Shown piece by piece: positions 6,333 to 9,198 of a stretch of DNA of 9,198 nucleotides. Where the stretch lies: the NCBI GenBank assembly GCA_002361935.1, contig DESD01000028.1, positions 1-9,198 on the forward strand. The letters are read 5' to 3'. How positions within the stretch are numbered: the first letter of the stretch is position 1; every line of letters begins with the position of its first letter. Under the pieces are notes generated by a model. The model saw nothing but the letters and a program-made list of their open reading frames with translations, did not search any database and was not told the origin of the DNA. Made by a program: the position numbers and the translations under genes. This DNA comes from Ruminococcaceae bacterium UBA3323. GTDB taxonomy: Bacteria > Bacillota > Clostridia > Oscillospirales > Acutalibacteraceae.

Positions 6333-7325
6333 ATGAAAAAAACAGTCAGCTTTATATCAATCATACTTTGCTTTTCACTTCTTTGCTCCTGCTCAAAAAT
6401 CGAAACGGATAAAACGGCAATGAAATTAAGCAATGCAAACGCAGATGAAACAACAAAGAAAATTTATTCTTACATTTGTAATACATATGAAAACGGCATA
6501 ATCTCTGCGCAGCAGGAATCAACTTGGATGGGCAGCAGCGAATATGAAATGGATTACATATATAACACAACCGGCAAGCTGCCCGCAATGCGCGGTCTTG
6601 ATTTTATGGATGATGATTTTGACGGAGTTGTTCAGCGTTCCATCGAATGGTGGAACAGAGGCGGACTTGTTACCATTTGCTGGCACTGCGGCTCTGACTT
6701 TGCTGACAGTTATGACGATTGCATAAAGGATGAAATGGATAATTGGGATTTAGTTCTTACCGTCGGAACACCTGAACACGAGAACTTTATGAAAGATATG
6801 GATAAAGCCGGAAACGCTTTGCTTAAGCTTCAGAAGGCAGGTGTAACGGTTCTGTGGCGCCCGTTCCATGAATTTGACGGAAAATGGTTTTGGTGGGGCA
6901 AAGGCGGTGCTGATAATTTTAAAAAGCTTTGGATTATGATGTATAACCATTTCACAAATGATTTGGGGCTGAACAATCTGATTTGGGTTTTGGGATATTC
7001 ACATAACGGCAAAAATGTTTCCAAATGGTATCCGGGAGATAAATACTGCGATATTGTCGGTGCAGACAGCTACGAAGCAGCGGAAAACGGAGCTGAAAAC
7101 AAATTGTTTCTAAAAATAAAAAGCATTACACAGGGCAGAAAGCCTTTATGCTTCCACGAATGCGGACTTATTCCCACAGAAGAACAGTTAAAGGAAACAC
7201 CGTGGTGCTCGTTTATGGCATGGCATACAGAATACCTTACAGATACAAACTCTAAGGAGCATCTGAAAGAAATCTATAACAGCGATTATGTAATTACATT
7301 GGACGAACTGCCGGACTTTAATTGA
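6333..7325 (+). CDS. Glycoside hydrolase family 26 (beta-mannanase-like) lipoprotein
   Basis: This 330-residue protein is predicted to be exported and lipid-anchored. The signal peptide is MKKTVSFISIILCFSLLCSC with lipobox L-C-S-C20. The rest is a single GH26 (beta/alpha)8 domain. VTICWHCG (113-120) holds the conserved Trp-His pair. VLWRPFHEFDGKWFWWG (173-189) carries the acid/base Glu180. CFHECG (273-278) carries the probable nucleophile Glu276. GH26 enzymes mostly cleave beta-1,4-mannan, acting on the outer face of the membrane; xylanase activity exists in the family, so the substrate is inferred. There is no carbohydrate-binding module or dockerin. CAAGGT at 6319-6324 is a modest ribosome binding site 9 bases ahead of the ATG. 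It is the only evident secreted enzyme in the window, and no other sugar-use gene flanks it. Confidence 0.88.
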   Translation: MKKTVSFISIILCFSLLCSCSKIETDKTAMKLSNANADETTKKIYSYICNTYENGIISAQQESTWMGSSEYEMDYIYNTTGKLPAMRGLDFMDDDFDGVVQRSIEWWNRGGLVTICWHCGSDFADSYDDCIKDEMDNWDLVLTVGTPEHENFMKDMDKAGNALLKLQKAGVTVLWRPFHEFDGKWFWWGKGGADNFKKLWIMMYNHFTNDLGLNNLIWVLGYSHNGKNVSKWYPGDKYCDIVGADSYEAAENGAENKLFLKIKSITQGRKPLCFHECGLIPTEEQLKETPWCSFMAWHTEYLTDTNSKEHLKEIYNSDYVITLDELPDFN

Positions 7326-7386
7326 ATTTAAACGAACACCATAAGCAGAATACTTATTAAATATTCAAAAGCAATACGGAGTAAAG

Positions 7387-7809
7387 ATGATAAGGACTTT
7401 CAAAGAATCAGATATAAATGCGGTTGCAGAAATTTGGCTTGATTCCAATATTGAGGCACACAGCTTTATCACAGCCGCATACTGGCAGAAGCATTTTGAA
7501 GCTGTAAAGGCAATGCTTTTACAGGCTGAAATTTATGTTTACGAGGAAGCCGGCAGAATAAAAGGATTTATCGGTCTGGAAAGCAGCTATATAGCCGGTA
7601 TTTTTGTCTGTGCCGAAGCCCGATCCAAGGGAATCGGAAAACAGCTTATGAATTATGCAAAAGAAAGAAAAAACAAATTGTCCCTGAATGTATATAAAAA
7701 GAATACGCAGGCAGTTCGGTTTTATAAACGTGAAGGTTTCAGTATTGTTCGTGAAGGAACAGACGAAAACACTAATGAAACGGAATATGAAATGATATGG
7801 AAAAAATAA
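7387..7809 (+). CDS. GNAT N-acetyltransferase (YiaC/YjaB-like)
   Basis: This is a 140-residue compact GNAT. The start MIRTFKESDINAVAEIWLDS and the 'AHSFI..AYWQKHFEAVK' segment (24-41) are typical of the YiaC/YjaB-like group. YIAGIFVCAEARSKGIGKQL (68-87) contains the beta-4 strand and acetyl-CoA loop RSKGIGK. LNVYKKNTQAVRFYKREGF (100-118) is the C-terminal motif. E. coli YiaC is reported as a protein lysine acetyltransferase; applying that here is inference. CGGAG at 7377-7381 lies 5 bases before the ATG. The gene follows the GH26 gene by 61 bases and precedes the P-loop kinase by 29 bases. Confidence 0.9.
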   Translation: MIRTFKESDINAVAEIWLDSNIEAHSFITAAYWQKHFEAVKAMLLQAEIYVYEEAGRIKGFIGLESSYIAGIFVCAEARSKGIGKQLMNYAKERKNKLSLNVYKKNTQAVRFYKREGFSIVREGTDENTNETEYEMIWKK

Positions 7810-7838
7810 TATAAGCTATCGTTTATCGGAGAACAATT

Positions 7839-8369
7839 ATGATCATTTTAATCGCAGGTGCATCACATACAGGTAAAACCAATTTAGCACAAAAGCTTTT
7901 GGAAAAATATAAATATCCATACTTATCAATAGACCATTTGAAAATGGGTTTAATTCGAAGCGGAAATACGGATTTAACACCTGAATCGGATGATACGGCT
8001 TTAACGGCTTACCTTTGGAATATCGTAAAAGAAATTGTTAAAACAGCAATAGAAAACAGCCAAAATCTTGTGATTGAGGGCTGCTATATTCCCTTTGATT
8101 GGTACAGGGATTTTGATGAAGAATACTTAAAGGAGATTCAATATTATTGCCTTGTTATGAGCAGGGATTATATCGAAAACCATTTTAATGAAATAAAAAG
8201 CTTTGCAAATGTAATTGAAAACCGCGGGGACGATTCGTGGTGTACCAAAGAAATGCTTCTGCAGGATAATATTTATAATCTTAAGATGTGCAAAAAGTAT
8301 GGCTGTAAGTATATTCTTATTGAAAAAGATTATTTTGAAAGCCTAGAGAAAGAAACCGAACAGAAATAA
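7839..8369 (+). CDS. P-loop NTPase, small kinase-like
   Basis: This is a 176-residue single-domain P-loop protein. The Walker A motif is GASHTGKT at residues 7-14. It is followed by SIDHLKMGLIR (30-40), a substrate-side Asp typical of adenylate kinase-, shikimate kinase- and 2-phosphoglycerate-kinase-like folds. NLVIEGCYIP (76-85) provides a Walker-B-like strand with Glu80. A lid-like region around ENRGDDSW (127-134) follows. It probably phosphorylates a small molecule, but the substrate is unknown; zeta-toxin or antibiotic kinase activity cannot be excluded. CGGAG at 7827-7831 is 7 bases before the ATG. It is the last gene of the co-directional block, and its stop lies 23 bases before the terminator stem. 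Confidence 0.8.
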   Translation: MIILIAGASHTGKTNLAQKLLEKYKYPYLSIDHLKMGLIRSGNTDLTPESDDTALTAYLWNIVKEIVKTAIENSQNLVIEGCYIPFDWYRDFDEEYLKEIQYYCLVMSRDYIENHFNEIKSFANVIENRGDDSWCTKEMLLQDNIYNLKMCKKYGCKYILIEKDYFESLEKETEQK

Positions 8370-8392
8370 CAGTGTGCAGCTTATAAAATTAA

Positions 8393-8426
8393 AGCCAAGG
8401 CAATATGCCTTGGCTATGTTTTTATT
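8393..8426 (+). terminator. Intrinsic terminator closing the + strand block
   Basis: A perfect 9-bp stem AGCCAAGGC / GCCTTGGCT (8393-8401 and 8407-8415) surrounds the loop AATAT and is followed by ATGTTTTTATT. On the opposite strand the stem is followed by TTTAATTTT, so it may also stop minus-strand transcripts arriving from the nucleotidyltransferase at the right edge. It is by far the clearest terminator in the window. Confidence 0.9.
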
Positions 8427-8635
8427 GCCTTTCAAAGCAAAAATAAGTTCTGTCTTGAGATGAGCTATCCGTTTTTTAATTGCTTTTCCCCATTCTGCCT
8501 TTGTCAAAGCTTGGATTAAATGCATAATAGTTTTTGCTGTTCAGCTTATCTGTCAACAATCTCAAACCCTCACCTCGTCACCAATCTTGTAGAAAAAATA
8601 ATGACCGATAACTCAAAAACAATTTTTAATTGCGC
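8427..8635. other. 209-base intergenic region at the strand switch
   Basis: No confident gene is visible. The minus strand of 8427-8525 reads as an open, protein-like stretch (ATG at 8525; LTKAEWGKAIKKRIAHLK) that runs into the terminator hairpin and has no ribosome binding site; I do not recognise it. On the + strand, TTGTCA at 8501-8506 and CATAAT at 8523-8528 (16-base spacer) form a weak promoter match pointing into the 3' end of the minus-strand gene. The 11-mer TTTTTAATTGC occurs at 8473-8483 and again at 8624-8634. The second copy is part of a small AT hairpin (CAATT/AATTG) just past the minus-strand stop, with T's following on that strand, possibly a weak terminator. Confidence 0.4.
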
Positions 8636-9196
8636 TTATCCAAAATATCCATACTCATTACATATATTGTTTACTGACTCAGCAAATAATGATCTCGATT
8701 TTTTATTTATATCATTATTACTTTTCTTTCTCTTTAGATACATTTCTCTCAATTCTTGCCACAAATCTTCATCTTTAATCCATTCAATTTTTTCGTCAAG
8801 CATATAAAAACCGTCATCTTGCTCTTCCCAAGTGTAAGAATTATGTTTTTTGTTAAATCTTATGTATTCCTGACGTTGGTATCCCTCTTCATCTTCATAG
8901 TCATTTACAATTGCAAAGTCTATACTGTGAATGATTCTGGTATTTTTTGTATCATTAACTTTAATGGTTATAACTCTTGTTGAGTTTTCAATTTTAGAAT
9001 ATTTGTATTTTTTCAAATATTTTCTAAAAGCCTTAATAAGAATGGTTTTGATTTCTTGAGGAGAATATTCATTGAAATAATCATTCGGATATATATTCAC
9101 ATCCAAATCAAAACCAATATTTGATTTGGAATCATAGGTTATCATATTGCGAGAGTAACTGCCTACTATTTTATATTGAAATGTGAATTTATCTCT
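8636..9196 (-). CDS. Nucleotidyltransferase domain protein, N-terminus beyond the window
   Basis: This is a partial minus-strand gene of 187 visible codons, open to the window edge. A Pol-beta-type nucleotidyltransferase active site is complete. KIVGSYSRNMITYDSK contains the GS motif (codons at 9158-9163). FDLDVNI gives the two metal-binding Asps (codons near 9107-9109 and 9101-9103). IIHSIDFAIV gives the third Asp (8918-8920). The C-terminal part has FNKKHNSYTWEEQ, EKIEWIKDEDLW and SRSLFAESVNNICNE, matching a family of clostridial stand-alone nucleotidyltransferases as I recall it. It should transfer a nucleotide to an unidentified acceptor; the superfamily includes tRNA-modifying, antibiotic-modifying and CD-NTase enzymes. 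The first visible ATG (9143-9145) is not the start, because the GS motif lies upstream of it. The gene is convergent with the + strand block. Confidence 0.82.
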   Translation of the reverse strand, partial: RDKFTFQYKIVGSYSRNMITYDSKSNIGFDLDVNIYPNDYFNEYSPQEIKTILIKAFRKYLKKYKYSKIENSTRVITIKVNDTKNTRIIHSIDFAIVNDYEDEEGYQRQEYIRFNKKHNSYTWEEQDDGFYMLDEKIEWIKDEDLWQELREMYLKRKKSNNDINKKSRSLFAESVNNICNEYGYFG

Positions 9197-9198
9197 TA

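Noticed and set aside
579..7838. Integron cassette array with attC sites between genes
   Set aside because: The spacers differ in length (5 to 141 bases) and share no repeated sequence, no GTTRRRY/RYYYAAC pairs, and no integrase is visible.
8520..8807. 95-codon + strand open frame, rich in Ser, Phe and Leu
   Set aside because: It is antisense to the well-supported nucleotidyltransferase and has low-complexity composition.

Overview
The window is AT-rich, with Shine-Dalgarno sites of the AGGAG/GGAGG/AAAGGA type in front of most genes. It uses TAA, TGA and TAG as stops. The gene families (DUF4180, DUF3788, a DUF5131 protein of the 'GC..C...GC..CYIHKGD' type, a GyrI-like protein, a GH26 mannanase lipoprotein) are typical of Bacillota. 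My inference is a gut or rumen clostridium, probably Oscillospiraceae/Ruminococcaceae-like; the sequence cannot fix the species.

Layout. From base 1 to about 8430 every gene is on the + strand. An extended -10 promoter sits at 13-21. It is followed by a frameshifted GNAT acetyltransferase (80-578), a GyrI-like protein (603-1268), an overlapping DUF4180 protein (1249-1602), a second GNAT (1708-2208), a membrane domain fused to a nucleotidyltransferase (2242-2964) and a DUF3788 protein (3007-3423). Then come a radical-SAM-like DUF5131 protein (3452-4171), a third GNAT (4197-4724), an ABM-fold monooxygenase-like protein (4740-5072) and a YdeI/OmpD-associated protein (5078-5638). After a 141-base gap follow a Cys-rich DUF3795 protein (5780-6235), a GH26 lipoprotein (6333-7325), a fourth GNAT (7387-7809) and a small P-loop kinase (7839-8369). 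A strong intrinsic terminator at 8393-8426 closes the block. The strand then switches, and a partial minus-strand nucleotidyltransferase with a complete GS/DxD/D active site runs off the right edge.

How the genes fit together. They do not form one pathway. They look like an islet of small, independently acquired accessory genes: four acetyltransferases from different subfamilies, a small-molecule-binding GyrI-like protein, an ABM protein, a YdeI-type protein and several DUFs. Acetylation, small-molecule capture and oxidation suggest a detoxification or stress flavour, but that is inference. The tightest unit is DUF5131-GNAT-ABM-YdeI, with gaps of 25, 15 and 5 bases. No integrase, transposase, attC-like repeat, tRNA, rRNA or CRISPR array was seen.

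The points most worth a second look are: the membrane-nucleotidyltransferase fusion, which keeps an internal ribosome binding site and start at the domain joint; the frameshifted or split first GNAT; the secreted GH26 enzyme among cytosolic accessory genes; and the edge nucleotidyltransferase, whose GS motif lies upstream of the first visible ATG.
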